DNA from: Glossina fuscipes
Taxonomy: Eukaryota > Arthropoda > Insecta > Diptera > Glossinidae
NCBI RefSeq assembly: GCF_014805625.2
Contig: NW_024003726.1
Location: 470,739 to 534,738 of the forward strand
DNA: 64,000 nucleotides
Reading direction: 5' to 3'
Made by a program: the position numbers and the translations under genes. Positions 33,200-46,029 of the stretch are shown piece by piece. The notes under the pieces are model-generated. The model ran no database searches and was not told the origin of the DNA. It saw only the letters and a list, made by a program, of their open reading frames with translations. Position 1 is the first letter of the stretch, and each line of letters starts with the position of its first letter.

Positions 33200-35490
33200 T
33201 ATGCGTACATATGTGTGGCTTCCGACTAGTTTTTTAAAGGAATTTTTGAAATCAATCGCATTCGATAATCTTTTCTGTTGTCGATATACAGAAACGTTTG
33301 TAGAGTAAAAAAGCTTAGAAAAGTAATAATTCGCTACAAATAGTAATTACCTAAGTTATACTCTCAATTTATAAGTATTTTTAGTAATTGGTATAAAACA
33401 ATGGCAAATAAAACACGGATGACCTTCAATTGGATTTTTGAATCTTTGGCCGTGATACTGAAAGAAACTGCAGGTATTTTTTCATACTTTGCAGTGGTAA
33501 AGTATAGTTTTTCGAAACAACGGATGGAACTTATTTCGAAGAACTAAGACTTTTAATATAATTTTGAAAACCACTTACCATTAAATTATTGGAGTAAAAT
33601 TTTCTACAATCTCTATAGTGTAAAAATTCATGTTCATTGCAATAGATTTATAGTTATTTTTTAATTATATGTCATAGTGTAATTGGTTAATAGGTAAAAG
33701 AAACGTCAAGAAAATATTTGTTAAATCTATATTTTTAAACATTTTGTACTTTTAATTGGTATTTGTCGTATACTCCACCATTTTTTAAAACAACACATAA
33801 AATTTTTTTGCTATTTGAGTGTTACTTTTGGAGCCTATTTTTATTTTGTTTGCCTATTCCACCTTTTGGATGTATATGTATATGTTTGGCCCTTGTACGT
33901 ATTTTGTATGATTGATTTCTTTAAAGATTTATTCGTACATATGTTCGCCATTTGGTGCGGTACTATGGTTTTTCATAGTGGCAATATGTTCCGCAGAAAT
34001 TGTCTGTACTCCTTTATGCTGAAGAGAATTTCAGGTGCTTTATTTGTTTTCTATGATAACAGATTTGCCATCCAGAATGAGGTACATAGTTTTTGCTTAA
34101 TTGGCATAGTAAATATATTTCTTAATCATAATACTAAGCATTGTATTCTATTCAAGTTTATGTTCCAAATTTATTTTTGTTTATATTTATCAATTTGAAA
34201 ATCTCTTTTAAAAGCAATGCCTCAAAAATGCACGATCATTAGTTTATTAATGGTAAAAGGAGCTCTGCTTGTTTTAGCGATTACTATTAAAACGAGTAAT
34301 AGGAATGGGTTGCAAAGAGTACCATTATAATTAGACAAGCAGATATTAGTGCATATTTTAAAATTTGCTTAAATAATTAAAAAATCGGACCTTTTTCTTA
34401 CCTAAAAGTAAACATACGAAGTAACTTATCACGTGATTATATTCACATAATATGTTTTTCTTATTATTGTTATGTCCCCCTAACTTTTACCATTAAACAT
34501 AAAGTCAACATCGCATATATTCACTAATTCCTCTGTTCAAAAACAGAGACTATTAGACACACACTCGTACTCACGTCGCACAGTCCACTTTCAGGTTTAT
34601 ATATGTACAAATGTCTCGTTTGTCATTGTTGCTTTTCCGATTGATGATTTTGAAATTGTGGACGTTGGGAATGTTAGGCTGGTTGTCGGTAGCAGAACAG
34701 AAATAGAAGCGAATTATTATTACGTTGTTGTTTGATAATTTTCTTACAATACGCAATAAATCTAATATTAGACAATGTGTATGACTGTTCGACGCAAACA
34801 GATTTAAGCATGAAGGGAGGAACATGAGCAGACAATTAATGTTAATTGAAGCTATTGTTTGTAGTTCAAAACAAATGAAAAAAATGCCAACATTTTACTT
34901 GCGCCTTTCACGCAGGCTTTATGAGTTGAACAGGCGTCAAATGGAAAAAATGTTCAATAGAAAAAAATGGCAGTAGCACTTAAATATAGATTTGTCACAT
35001 TTGCCTAATCAACCTAGCAACAATATCATCAAATGTTGTATATTAAACTAGTCATTTTACAAACAGAACGCCCTTTGTTTCGATTAGCGCGAGACAAGCA
35101 GAAATCCGTGCGGATTATGCGCTCAGAAGTTAAAAAGTTTTATTGTGTGCAATTTTACTAGCACATAGGTTGGAAAAATACGATTAGAAAAAATCACGAT
35201 TTTGATATAAAGAGATAAATGCAAAAAAATAAATAAATTATATTCATATAAGATTTAAGACAGATTATTTGTGTTCCAATTAACAGTTTGTTGTAATCAA
35301 CATTAAAAGACAAACGTTAATGTATAAGCTTGATTAACTACGTGCTCCTCCATAAATAATAATATATATGCAGAAATAACGGTAACGTAATTTTTGTGCC
35401 GAGAAGAATCAAAATAGAGATATGTAATTCCGTTTGCAATATTTTGATATACACAACGGAGACCTAATATGAAATGTATTACGTGGTTGC
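33200..35490. other. No recognisable gene
   Basis: AT-rich (long A/T runs). An open frame at 33815-34198 on the plus strand is Phe/Cys/Tyr-rich, as expected from translating T-rich DNA, and matches no family I know. Confidence 0.45.
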
Positions 35491-35499
35491 GTTAATTTT

Positions 35500-35830
35500 G
35501 ATAGTTTTTCCACTTGAAAAGGGCATTTATTGAGAAAATATAAATTACTAGAAATATTTTCGACCATTTTCTACAACTTTTTGTAATCTTTCTGACAACA
35601 TGGCGATGCCGCGTTAGAAGAACGATATTGTTTTGGCAGCGATCCAACCATCGACCCATTTTCGCTCTTCTTCAACTTTGTGGAACAGCGTGTCCGCCAA
35701 ATCAGAAGGTGCTGTGCTTGGTGAGCACGCTATTTCTGGCAGAACTTCCTGTTCGGGCTGCGGCGGTATATCCTTAACAACATTTCCAACAATTGTGCAA
35801 AATGGCATTTTGAGTTAATTCGTATGTTGG
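35500..35830 (-). pseudogene. Mariner transposase C-terminal remnant
   Basis: Minus-strand frame 35808-35614 reads 'GNVVKDIPP', 'EVLPEIACSPSTAPSDLADTLF' and 'HKVEEERKWVDGWIAAK', then continues past a stop with 'RLQKVVENGRKYF'. This is the last quarter of a mariner transposase with the third catalytic Asp (APSD) kept, but the usual Tyr-His-Leu-Phe and the residues after it are deleted. Shares its 3' flanking sequence with the 29-kb remnant. Terminal repeats not identified. Confidence 0.75.
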
Positions 35831-35834
35831 CCAC

Positions 35835-37090
35835 TTTCCCTCCTTTTGAATCTTTCTCAACGTATGTAAACGTCTACAAACTGTTGATTAATTGACCGCT
35901 AATCGTCAAATTATATACGACCTTAGAAAGTTATGTAGAAAGTATGTCAGACTTGAGAGTAAAGCCCTTTTCCAGACTTGGGTTTTCCCTTTCGCTGTAT
36001 AATTATTATAAATTAAAGCATATTAACGATTGTTCGCTTCAAATAATTTTAACATTAAGAAATTCGGGGTAAAGCGAATATAATTCTTTCTGGTTCGTAC
36101 TTTTTAATATATCGGAAAAGAAAACATTTAAAATGTTCTCTAGGGGTCTAAGATGAATTTAATAGATATTTGCACTTAATTCGATAGATAAAGAGGAGGA
36201 TTGTGAGAATCAATTGGTTGCATTAGCTAAAATTTTAAAATGAACAGTTATATCCATTATTTATTATATGTAGATATACATATTCATCGAAGTGTATCCG
36301 GAAAATTTGAAAGCATTGGCCAAGGTCTCTAGGAGTAGCATGGTTTTGCGTTTATTACTTCACCTTTGTTAAGTTATTTTTACTCGGAATTTTTAATGGA
36401 ATTCAAGTTCTGAGAGGTACAATAATTACCAGAACTCTTTTTAGGTAAGCCAATATCATGTTAGGTAAGCATCTCACTTGGTGCCATAACCTGCTTGGTG
36501 CCATTTGCTTAAAAAGCAAAATAAATGCTAATATTTGTATTTTAAAAATTATTAACAAGACAAAAAAGGATGATGAGAGCAAAGACTACCAACCCATGTT
36601 CCATGTTCTGCAACACCGGTTTAATATTGCGCATTGAGGACAGGCGTAATAAATGAAAAGAATTTTCCCATTTCACGTAAAAAGAAGTTAGTAGCCATGC
36701 CGTAGCAACTTTAGATTGTTGGTAGTAGTTTTTTTTTGTTTCTCTCTCGTCTTTTTATGGGATTATATTAACACTAGAATTATCGGCATTTTGCACATAC
36801 ATATTTCTACCAAAAGGGATCAGCGTTATCCCTTTTTTCGTAAATTCGCCGCAATTACATAAACGGAGATAAGAAGTTGCAATTTTGCAGTTAAAAAATG
36901 GTTATTGTCTGCCTATATTCGTGCCCACTATGTAAAAACAACTGCAACAACCTCGAAAAAGAACATCAATTTTTCCTTTTTTACGTTTAAAATTTTGATC
37001 GCGTGTGGATGTTTTCAAAAAACCTGTGAGCCATATGTTCTCCAGGACCACCTCAACGTTCGGTTCAAATATGGTTCCAATTGCTTTATA
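35835..37090. other. No recognisable gene
   Basis: AT-rich. A short direct repeat, TTAGGTAAGC, occurs twice at 36444 and 36460, and CTTGGTGCCAT occurs twice near 36477-36505. Otherwise nothing supported. Confidence 0.4.
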
Positions 37091-37097
37091 TTTTTTC

Positions 37098-37240
37098 CAA
37101 AATTAACCATAACATTTTTTCCGAATTTCCAATTTACTTCACCGTACAGGAGCGCAATCTTCATCCATCTATAAATAAAAGAGTTATAAATTGGAAATGA
37201 ATTAGAAACAAACTACTATTAACATGTTATGGTTAATTGT
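37098..37240. repeat. Imperfect inverted repeat, possible MITE or hairpin
   Basis: CCAAAATTAACCATAACAT near 37098 pairs with ATGTTATGGTTAATTGTGG near 37223 (18 of 19). Inside these, AATTTCCAATTTA pairs with TAAATTGGAAAT. The loop is about 45-50 bases and the right arm carries an extra 15-20 bases. Too short for a coding element. No clear TA duplication checked. Confidence 0.5.
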
Positions 37241-37244
37241 GGGC

Positions 37245-38985
37245 GTATCGATAAGATGACTGGGACAATTTTTGGCAAAACATACAGCTGGGCTTGAGGA
37301 TCATTTAGGTAGCAGACTTTCCGAAATATCAGGATCAAAGGTTATAGACGAAAATATTAAACCACTATCACTTTTTTTTAAAGATGGTTTAGTTTCCCAT
37401 TGAGGGTGGGCGTGTGTGCCGGGATATCTCATCGAAATTTGTAACATCGGATATTTAATTGATCATGGATTGCTTGTGCCAAATTTTAGCTTCCTACCTT
37501 CCTTTTTCTTCTCCTATTATAAATATTTCAAGGTTTTTTTGTATAAGCAAAAACCACCAAAAAACGTTGGAACATTACTTACGGCATAAGTTATTTTTTG
37601 AAGATCGAAAATTAAAAAGAATATAAATGACGCATACGGTAGTTGTAATGTTAAAATGACTTTGGTAAGAATAGTAAAAAACACTAAAAAATTCTGAAAA
37701 AATACAATGTCGTGATCAATGATAAGAACTCATGCCGAAATTTTGGGATACACAAAACCGAACGACATCATTCGTCATAAGCGAAAAAAGGACAACATAA
37801 AAAGTCAGAGCAGATTAATTTTTGATTAAAAAATTATTCATAGAATGCCAATCAAAAAATAGTGTTAGATCAGCAAACTACGCCTAACGCTGTACATAAA
37901 ACAAATAAAGTGAATATTTCATTTAACCTTCACGGATACTTCGACATGATGAAGCTATCGCTAGCTCACGCAAGTGTCTACCATTGACTTAATATGGGAA
38001 ATCAACTTGTGGAGGATAGAAACTTATTATATATATTCTTTTATCCATTTCCATTTATCCCGATTGTATGGTTTTTTCAGCATATAAGCCGCATTTCTGC
38101 TTTCTTCGACTTATGAAGCAATTGGGTGTTCAAGTCCTGTACTACGAATGTACAATCATCTTACTAATTTGCCGTGGATTTTGTTATATCGTTTATTTTT
38201 ATGTTGTATAAATAAATCTTTGATAAAATTAAAAGGAAGTTTTCAAAAATGTCATAGGATTATCTTTGTGTAGATAAAGCGGTTCTCCTGCGAGTAGTTC
38301 ACCATTATGGTTTCTGAGCGTTATATGTGTAGTGAATGAAACTCCTTACGTATCTTTGCTGAACTCAGACGTTGAGAAATCCGATCTTCAGGAATGAAAT
38401 ATGGTTTATTTTTTTATAGTTGTTGGATTGCGAGACTATTCAACCAAAAAAAATTTTTTTATAGTATTCAAAAGTATAATTTTTGGACGGCATATATCAA
38501 TATATCAATAATTATGTCTTTGAAGTTGTCAGTTAGTGGTGGTGACAAAAGCATTTTTAATAACACTTCTTCTTCTTGTGCTAATGCTTTCGATATTTCT
38601 CTTGCCACCACAAAATATTAACACTTTCATTTTGACCCTGTTATAAGAATTGATGGCGTCAAATCCTCTGTTTTCAGTGATACACCGCTTGTAACTTTGC
38701 GAAAATTTCTTACTGCAGCAACTATTTCGCTTATGGTATTCATCTTTCTCTTTCATTTTCTTAGTGTATTGTTTTGTTGTTGTTGTGTTGTTGTTGTTGA
38801 TTAAGTTTGTGCTTATTATATGCATGCATATGCCTACGAATAACTACACTTATTTATAGATATATGCTTACAACGTATTGCAATAGCTTTGAGCATTTTG
38901 GGTATTTCATTCTAGGACCACTTCTGCATAACATCGGGATCAGTTTCTATGAATCGTTATAATTCGTTATTTTCTTTTAAATTTT
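37245..38985. other. No recognisable gene
   Basis: AT-rich. Contains a short TTG microsatellite at about 38771-38801 (GTTGTTGTTGTGTTGTTGTTG). No protein or RNA signature. Confidence 0.45.
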
Positions 38986-38989
38986 CCTT

Positions 38990-39500
38990 GAATTTGGGTT
39001 GGGACTTCAGAATACGCTGTCGTTTGTTTATGCGTCGTTAAGAAAAATTGCATTTTTGCTCAAGCTAACCGAACTTTTCAAAAAAAAAAAATTGAGAAAT
39101 GTTATGTTCATTGCAGAATTAACATACTTAGCTTGTCGTATTTTACTCTTAAAAGCCGTCTTACTTGACTCCCACGTCGACGGAATTTTCAAAAAAATGT
39201 TAATCCACCAAATCGTGACGTGTACTATTTTAAATATGAAATTAACACACGTAACATACTGCTACTCTATAAGTCGTCTAATTTGTCACCAATGACGACG
39301 TGGTTTTTAAGAAAAAATTGATTCACGACGTTGTAACATCTGCCATGTTTAATTAGGAATTAACACACTCAACTTGTCGTATTTTATTTTCCAAGTCCTT
39401 TCCGTCCGTACTCAATTGATTGCATTGCTAAGAAAAAACAAATCGGTCACATCATGGGATATACCATGTTTATTTCAGAATTAATACATTTTTAGATATT
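38990..39500. repeat. Diverged tandem repeat, about 121-bp period, four units
   Basis: A GAATTAA(C/T)A(C/T)AC core recurs at 39116, about 39239, 39357 and 39478 (spacings 123, 118, 121). Each is followed by a (C/T)TTGTCGTATTTTA-like stretch, an AAGTC/AAGCC segment and, before the next core, an AAGAAAAA or CAAAAAAA run and a CCATGTTTA-like segment. Units have diverged heavily from one another, so this is an old array, not a fresh satellite. It includes one apparent open frame (38999-39295) that I regard as accidental. Confidence 0.6.
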
Positions 39501-39504
39501 TCTC

Positions 39505-41610
39505 TGACTTTCAACAGAAACCTACCGGCAGAAACTTCTAATGATTTTGTCAAATTTGAAGCCGATTACTTTATTTTTGCGGCCAGGAGAATGTTTACCA
39601 CAGGCATTACGCCGACAAAAAGGCAGATAGACAGAAGGGTGTACTTATATCGATTCATAATTTGAATCTGGTAACGATACTTTATTGGACTTTGGAGGTT
39701 TTCTTTTGGGTATTCCGAACGTTTTGACAAAATTCTGCCCGTCGGTGGTGGTGGTATATAAAAGAAGAAATATATTAAGTGCAGCACTTTGGTTACAAAA
39801 TATTAGAAAAGATTCTACAATTTCGCCTCCTTAAAAAACAAAAAAAAAATTAAACAAATAAAACGCAGCTGTACGGTTATGCTTTTATGGTGTGTAATAT
39901 TAAAGTCTAAATTTAGAACGAATTGTGACAGCAATAAATTTAAAAATATAAAAAAAGAGCAACTAACAATTTAATCCATCTAGCAAACAAATGGAATTAA
40001 GAGCTTCTTTTATAATCACCCACTACCTAAATTTTTAGAAGGCTGTGAAAACACAAGCTATTGTTGTATGAAATGGATAGATTGATTGGTTGCTACCGTT
40101 TACGAAACAATAGCTATCACTACTTAACATCAAATTATTTGACTTTACGTGGTTCTGTCGGCTCTTTTAAAAAGCGACTAAGCGTAAGAAAAAAAATGAA
40201 TATCGACATAACATATCCCAATTTACCTGGAAATGCATCACATAAACAGAACTTGTTTTCCCAAAATAAAAACAAAAGTGACCATCATGGCTGTCGCCAT
40301 TAATCGTTTTGCGTATATTTATATAGAATATCAGCTGTCTATATAACCATAATTTTTCAAAACCCTTGATTTTACTCGTCATTGCGTTTTAGTGGAATTG
40401 GTGAATGATTAGCTCATCATCAAATACATGAATTGAGAGATCCTGAACAGCTCCGTGGTGATGAATTGTTTAGTTAGTAGTTCTGATGTAATACCTCGAC
40501 ATTTAATTAGATGTAATTTAATCTTTCCTCATTCGTTTTTTGTTTTTTAAATTTAATGTTTTCATTTTCTACTGGGAGAACGACGTTGTAATTGTTAGTA
40601 AACCTAAACCTATGTAGATGGTATGAACTGTGGGTTTAGTGGGTGGACATAGATACTTAATTTTAGAGGACGACCACTAATGAATAAATACTTGACGTAC
40701 GATGAAAAATCGGGATATCTTCATTTTGTCGAAACGTTTGCAACCCCCAGAAAGAAGCTGCAGAAATTTCACAAAGTATATACATGTCATCTTTACCAGC
40801 ATCAAAATCGATACATAAGTCCGTCTGAGATTCTTTTTCTAAATCTTTGGTACAGATTCTCCTGGAAAAAATGAAACTATCGGCTTTTAATTTGAGAAAA
40901 ACATTGGAGGGTTGGAAGCTCATGCATGCATGAAATGGACAAAAGTAGGGCAGATCAGTCGAAGGACACGATTACAATGCAACACAAATTGAGAACACCT
41001 ACGCCTTTAAAACATAAAAAAATTGATTTTTTGCTCATTATTCACAAACTCCAGCACACAAAACTACAAAAACTTACATGTGTATTTTATGGGTGACCCT
41101 GTAGTGCCTGCACAAACGCGGAATTAACTGACCAAGCCCACCTTGCATTACAGTGCACCAAAATTTCAGACGGGTCCCTCTGCGTAATATCAATAACGAG
41201 CGATAAACGCAAAAAGCCAAGGTGTTCTAAGGGTCTGCTGCGTTGTAGGCGTGCCATTTGACTGCTTTAGATCCTATTTAAATGTTTTTAAGCGTTTCGA
41301 AGTATTATTTTAACTGTTGCAAACGGGCGTATGTTTAGTCCAAATGCGACACACTTGGGGAGGCATACAGTTGGACAGACGGAAACCCAGACGTGGTAAG
41401 GTGCATTCCAAGTTTGACACTGGCTACGCTACTTTTCAAAGTTTTCAAAGTTTATTTCTGGGCTTTTGACAAAAAACTAAAAATGTGATACACTATAATA
41501 TTGAGTAGGCAAGATCAATCTCTTCCATTTTGATAGTGTCTAATAAGTAAAAAAAACAATTTCTTCTACCTTTTAAAAAGTAGAGATGCCCTCGGTTTAC
41601 TCAATAACCT
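39505..41610. other. No recognisable gene
   Basis: AT-rich to about 41000, then a somewhat more GC-rich stretch (41080-41420) without any open frame or recognised motif. Confidence 0.4.
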
Positions 41611-41616
41611 CATATA

Positions 41617-41627
41617 CGGTCACACTA
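41617..41627 (+). promoter_or_regulatory. Match to fly core-promoter Motif 1 (YGGTCACACTR)
   Basis: CGGTCACACTA fits the Ohler Motif 1 consensus exactly. In Drosophila this motif binds M1BP and marks start sites of housekeeping genes lacking TATA. A chance match is expected at about one per 500 kb of random sequence on both strands. No gene is visible downstream in the window, so function is doubtful; it could belong to a short non-coding first exon. Confidence 0.3.
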
Positions 41628-41629
41628 CG

Positions 41630-44475
41630 TTCGATTGCACTAGGTCTTGTTTTCAAGTTCATTTTGTGGTTTTCCTAAATTAACAACGCTCTTTTATGGC
41701 AACATTGATGTTGCACAGTTTTGTTGACACTTTTGCTTGCAAAATTTGCTATAAAGTGACAGAAACGAAGGCAAGTAAACACAAGCACTAGTGTTATGGC
41801 CGTTGACTAAAATAAGGCTGCTAGTAGCGTTTCATTTTTGAGAGGTTTCCGTTGTTTTACAAAAGCAATGCAATTCAACAATGTTTTCTGTCATATTGAA
41901 ACTAATGTACTATGCTTTAGTAGCAAATTATTTGTGTCCTGTATTTTTTCAAAATTACCTGCATGAAAATTATATAATACATAGATACCACCATCACAAT
42001 AAAAAATGGAGTCGCGGACCAACAATTAGCAAAACCGAACGTTACTGTTAAACTTTTAAAAATTGCCTGCCAGCCTTTCTTCTCATTGCTATCCTATTAA
42101 CTCCATCTGTCATAATTGACGTACTTTTCTTTGCATTATTTTTCTTTTTTAAAAGAATGCAAGTTGTGTTATACGTAACTGCTGCCCACTATTCAAAGCA
42201 AATACCACGGCCGCTTGCTTGCATATCTGCTTTATTGGTCATTATATTGTTAAAGTTTTGCAATAACGAAAGAAAAAAATTCCTGCATGGATACATATAT
42301 GGATACATGTATATGTATATATCCGTATGCATAAATTATTTTGGCCCTTTAGATATTCACTGTGTTTTTATTAAGCAAAAATTTTACCTTAGTTAAGAGA
42401 AAGATTTGCTCTTTAATGTGTTAATGAAAACTTTGTATACGGTACCTTTCTTTCTGCCGCCAACTTCATTATAGCACAAAATTTTTTAAATCCGTTGTTG
42501 CCCGGTATTGTCTTGGATTCACCACACGTATTCGTATTTTCCAATAAATCTGCATAAGCGTATCACTTACGAGGTTTAAAGTTTATTGCAAACGTTGTTT
42601 GCTTTACACTACACTTACATTTTCCTTTTACGGGAGTGTTTGCAGCATTTCGGCGGAGAAGTTTACATCAAGCCCCTCCTTATGTGTTTCTAACATGTTA
42701 CGACATTACTTGCCATTGGCTAAACAAAACAGTGCATTCTTTCAGGTAGCATTAGTTTTTTGTGGATGAACGCAACGCAGTTTCTTTTACTAAGATAAAA
42801 CGTTCGTCATGTGCAAAAATTTATTTTACTATATCGACTAGTGCACATAATATGGGTAGTCCAACATGGGTATAGAAAGGAAGAAACGACAACAAGAAAG
42901 ACACAGCAAAAAAAACCCCTAACCATATACGGGTAAGTTAATATGAACGCGGAATTTCTATATAGCCAAAATATGCATTTATTATATGAAAAACACCAAA
43001 TACACTACCTATATATTTTTTCCACCCGTCGACGGATGGTTCATCGAGGCGTTTTTTTCACATCTATGTATGAACCAAAGCACTGCTTAATAAGTCCTGA
43101 CCTATCGATGCAAACAAGAAGTAGTCGGAAGGACTCGAGTCTAGTGCGCCTCGAACTCTTCGCGAACTAATTTTGCAATTTGAACAGACGGACAGATGCG
43201 ATGTAAAAAATTGCCCTGATTTTGCTTATTCTCACCGTTTTTTGAATACCGTTGATATTGATAAGTTGTTGTTATTAGCATTTGATATCAAGCATTTCAC
43301 CAGACTTTGACAGATCACATCGCTGTGGTCCAAGCAGAGAATGATGTTTTCTTGTTACATCGATTCGGTGTTGCAAAAGATGTGGAAGGATCGCCTGAAT
43401 CTAACCATGAATTTCTGCGGTTTGTTTTCTCGAAATAAATCCTTTTTTAATCCGAGTGGAGGAAGAAAAACCGTAATTTGTTTTTTTTTTGGACGCAGCT
43501 CGAGATGTTCAACGGTATTACAAACTATGCTATTATATTAAAAACTTCTATTGTCATGGGTTGAAAATCTTTGTAAATGTCAGCAAAGAAAACAAAAAAA
43601 TGGCGCGAATTGCGCAGTTTGATGGTAACTACATTGACGGTAGGACGAATTCCGGTCTCAGGTTTACATACTTGCTATTTATACGTATATATGTCTGTGC
43701 GCAAATACAAAAATATACGTTCGAACGTGTGTAAACGGAGGGGAATATTATGAATGAAAGGGCTGAATGCTTTGTAGAAGTTTTATGTACTTATTATATT
43801 TGTGGATAATGTTTCTTATTTAAATTTTTCTTTATGTTTTTCCTAGTTTTGAATCTTTGCCAGCGGCTACTGCACATACATTTGCAGTTTATTCGGCCCT
43901 TCGTAAGAATATATTTAAAGGCAAATGTTTGTAAGTGTTTATATTGGTTATGCACGATGGCAAACAATTTAGAATAAAATTAAAAAGAAGATGACTACCT
44001 TTGTATTATATGTACGAGCGTCAGTCTATATGCAACTACAGGTAAGTACTACATTGGTTAAGTCTTCTATTTTGCAATTCCCGGCAACACATCTTGGGCA
44101 GTTCACTTGTTTCCTTTGTATTGAGGAATCGAGTATAAAAGCCCTGAGGGTCATGCCCAAATGGTTGCAGGCACGGACGAAAGCAATCATGGCCGCTAAG
44201 TATTTGGCCTCTGTCGTTGGTTGACAGTTTAAACTTATTAAGTACACAGAAATTTATAAGTAATATGTAACGAGTTTTAGCTGACAATGAACTATTTAAT
44301 ACTCCATATTATTGTGTGCTTACATGTATTTTAATCAGCGATATATGTTGGAGAAAATTGTAAAGCACTGCGAAGTATCAATGTACACAGAGATGAAATT
44401 CGATGAATGTGATATTCCTCTGCATAAAATAACAATTTTCCATTTAGTATTGTTGAGCTATTCATTGTAGAAAGA
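41630..44475. other. No recognisable gene
   Basis: Mixed sequence with short open frames (for example 42157-42396, 42943-43170, 43341-43541) and a degenerate ATACATGTATATG tract near 42290-42325. None of the frames resembles a known family. Confidence 0.4.
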
Positions 44476-44479
44476 CGCC

Positions 44480-45480
44480 AGTCGTGGGACGCTCAAAATT
44501 GCATTGTCGACATTCATTACTTTTGATTGATTGATTTGGAGAAAACTGCTGCCGAAGCCCATCGAACAATTTCACAAGCATATGGTGATACTGCTCCTTT
44601 TTATCCTAATTTTCGGTTTTGGTTAATTTTGATGTTAGTGACAAAAGCGGCCTAGAGGACCAAAAAGGTTCGAAGGTAATGAATTGCGAGACTTATTAAA
44701 CGAACACCCAGATCCGCCACTCAACGAATTTTCGAAAAACTTATCACTTTTTGAATCAACTGTTTCAAGTTGTTTCCATGCGATAGGAGAAATCTGAAAG
44801 GAGAAAAAGTGGCTACGATAAGAATTGACTGTAAATGCCATTTCGAATAGTTTCAACACCATGGTTTTATTACTAGCCATGCAAAAAATAAGAAATTTAT
44901 GTGGGGTATTATGACTGGCGATGAAAAGTAGATCTACTATCATAACCCCAATAATAAAAATTAATGGATTATTCCAAAAGAGACGTCCACATCGGCTCTG
45001 AAGAGGAATGTTCATGGCCACATTTTTGCTGCACATATAGTGCCGTCAGCAAGGTATGGTGTATTATGAGCCACTAGAAGTGAATGAAACTGTTATGCAG
45101 ACATCTGCTGACATCAATTGAATAAACTCAACGATGTATATTGTTGCAAAAAACAGCAGCAATAAGGTTTAACAGAAGCAAAGTAATTTTTTTGCATGAC
45201 AACGCTCGGCCACAGGTTGCAATAGTGATCAAGGATACACTGTAGCAACTCGAATAGGATGTTCTGCTGCAGCCAACGTACTTAACAGACGTAGTGCTTT
45301 CTGATTACCATCTGTTCTGATCGGTGCTACAGCATGTCTTGCCTGACACGGTTTCGAAATGCTGAAGAAGTTTGAAAATGGGTCGATGATTGAATCGCCG
45401 TCGTAATATTATTCTTCCTATTTATCCGGTACTCTATGGTAAGGAAACTACGCACGTCCATCACTCTTTTAACGAACTTT
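44480..45480 (+). pseudogene. Mariner transposase remnant, heavily decayed
   Basis: Plus-strand readings across several frames reproduce a whole mariner transposase in order. They are 'KTAAEAHRTISQAYGD' (about 44540), an Arg-Phe-Glu 'LRDLLNEHP' block, 'MTGDEK' ending in TAG where Trp is expected (about 44915-44930) and 'DNP' with 'SALKRNVHG'. Then come 'QLNKLNDVYCC', 'FLHDNARPQVAIVIKD' (about 45195), 'LSDYHLF' (about 45300) and 'LPDTVSKC.EV' onward. All three Asp positions are readable but stops interrupt every block. This is a different mariner subfamily from the 31.9-kb element and resembles the lineage of the 29- and 35.5-kb pieces. Terminal repeats not found. Confidence 0.75.
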
Positions 45481-45782
45481 TCCACTTACATTGTCACTAG
45501 CGGATGCTGAAGCAACTGACGTGTTTTTTTTTTTTGCTCAAATTAACTTGCTGTTTAGATGCTTTTTCACTTCTTATAAGCGAGTGTATTACTTAGTCAT
45601 TATTTCAAGTGGAGGATGTTTGTACCTATGCTTATACAAAAAAAAAAAAACAATTTCTTTTCAATTCAACTGCTCTTTGTACTTTTACCCATTCAAACCA
45701 TAAAGAACAAATGTATCTTGCTTTGCGCTATAATAAATAATAAACAGTGCTGTTTTGTTCATTACTTCTTCAAAGCCTCATA

Positions 45783-45990
45783 GTAGAAAAAAATAGAATA
45801 GAAGAAAATAAAATAGAATTTAATACAATAAAATTTTCTTGAACTGAATTTCATTGAATTGAAAGACAAATTATAATTTGCAATGGAATTGAAATTGGCA
45901 TTCCAATAGAATGTAATTGAAATGAAAAAAGGTTCGTTTTCATTTCAATTAAAGTGAATAAAAACAAATTGATGAAAATTAATTGAAACT
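45783..45990. repeat. A-rich degenerate GAATT/GAAAT simple repeat
   Basis: Repeated AATAGAAT, TTGAATTGAA and ATTGAAATG units over about 200 bases. Low complexity with no constant period; lies just beyond the end of the minus-strand LINE remnant. Confidence 0.6.
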
Positions 45991-46029
45991 TGGGGGAGAT
46001 CTCTTCCCTACGTTACCAACGGTAGGTCT

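Noticed and set aside
33815..34198. Plus-strand open frame of 127 codons rich in Phe, Cys and Tyr
   Set aside because: Composition is what T-rich DNA gives by chance; no domain or signal seen.
38999..39295. Plus-strand open frame of 98 codons
   Set aside because: Lies in the diverged 121-bp tandem repeat and the units do not conserve a reading frame.
42285..42330. ATACATGTATATG tract as a protein-binding array
   Set aside because: Short, irregular and typical of simple AT-rich microsatellite drift.
44635..45036. Minus-strand open frame of 133 codons
   Set aside because: Antisense to the decayed mariner whose catalytic motifs read on the plus strand.
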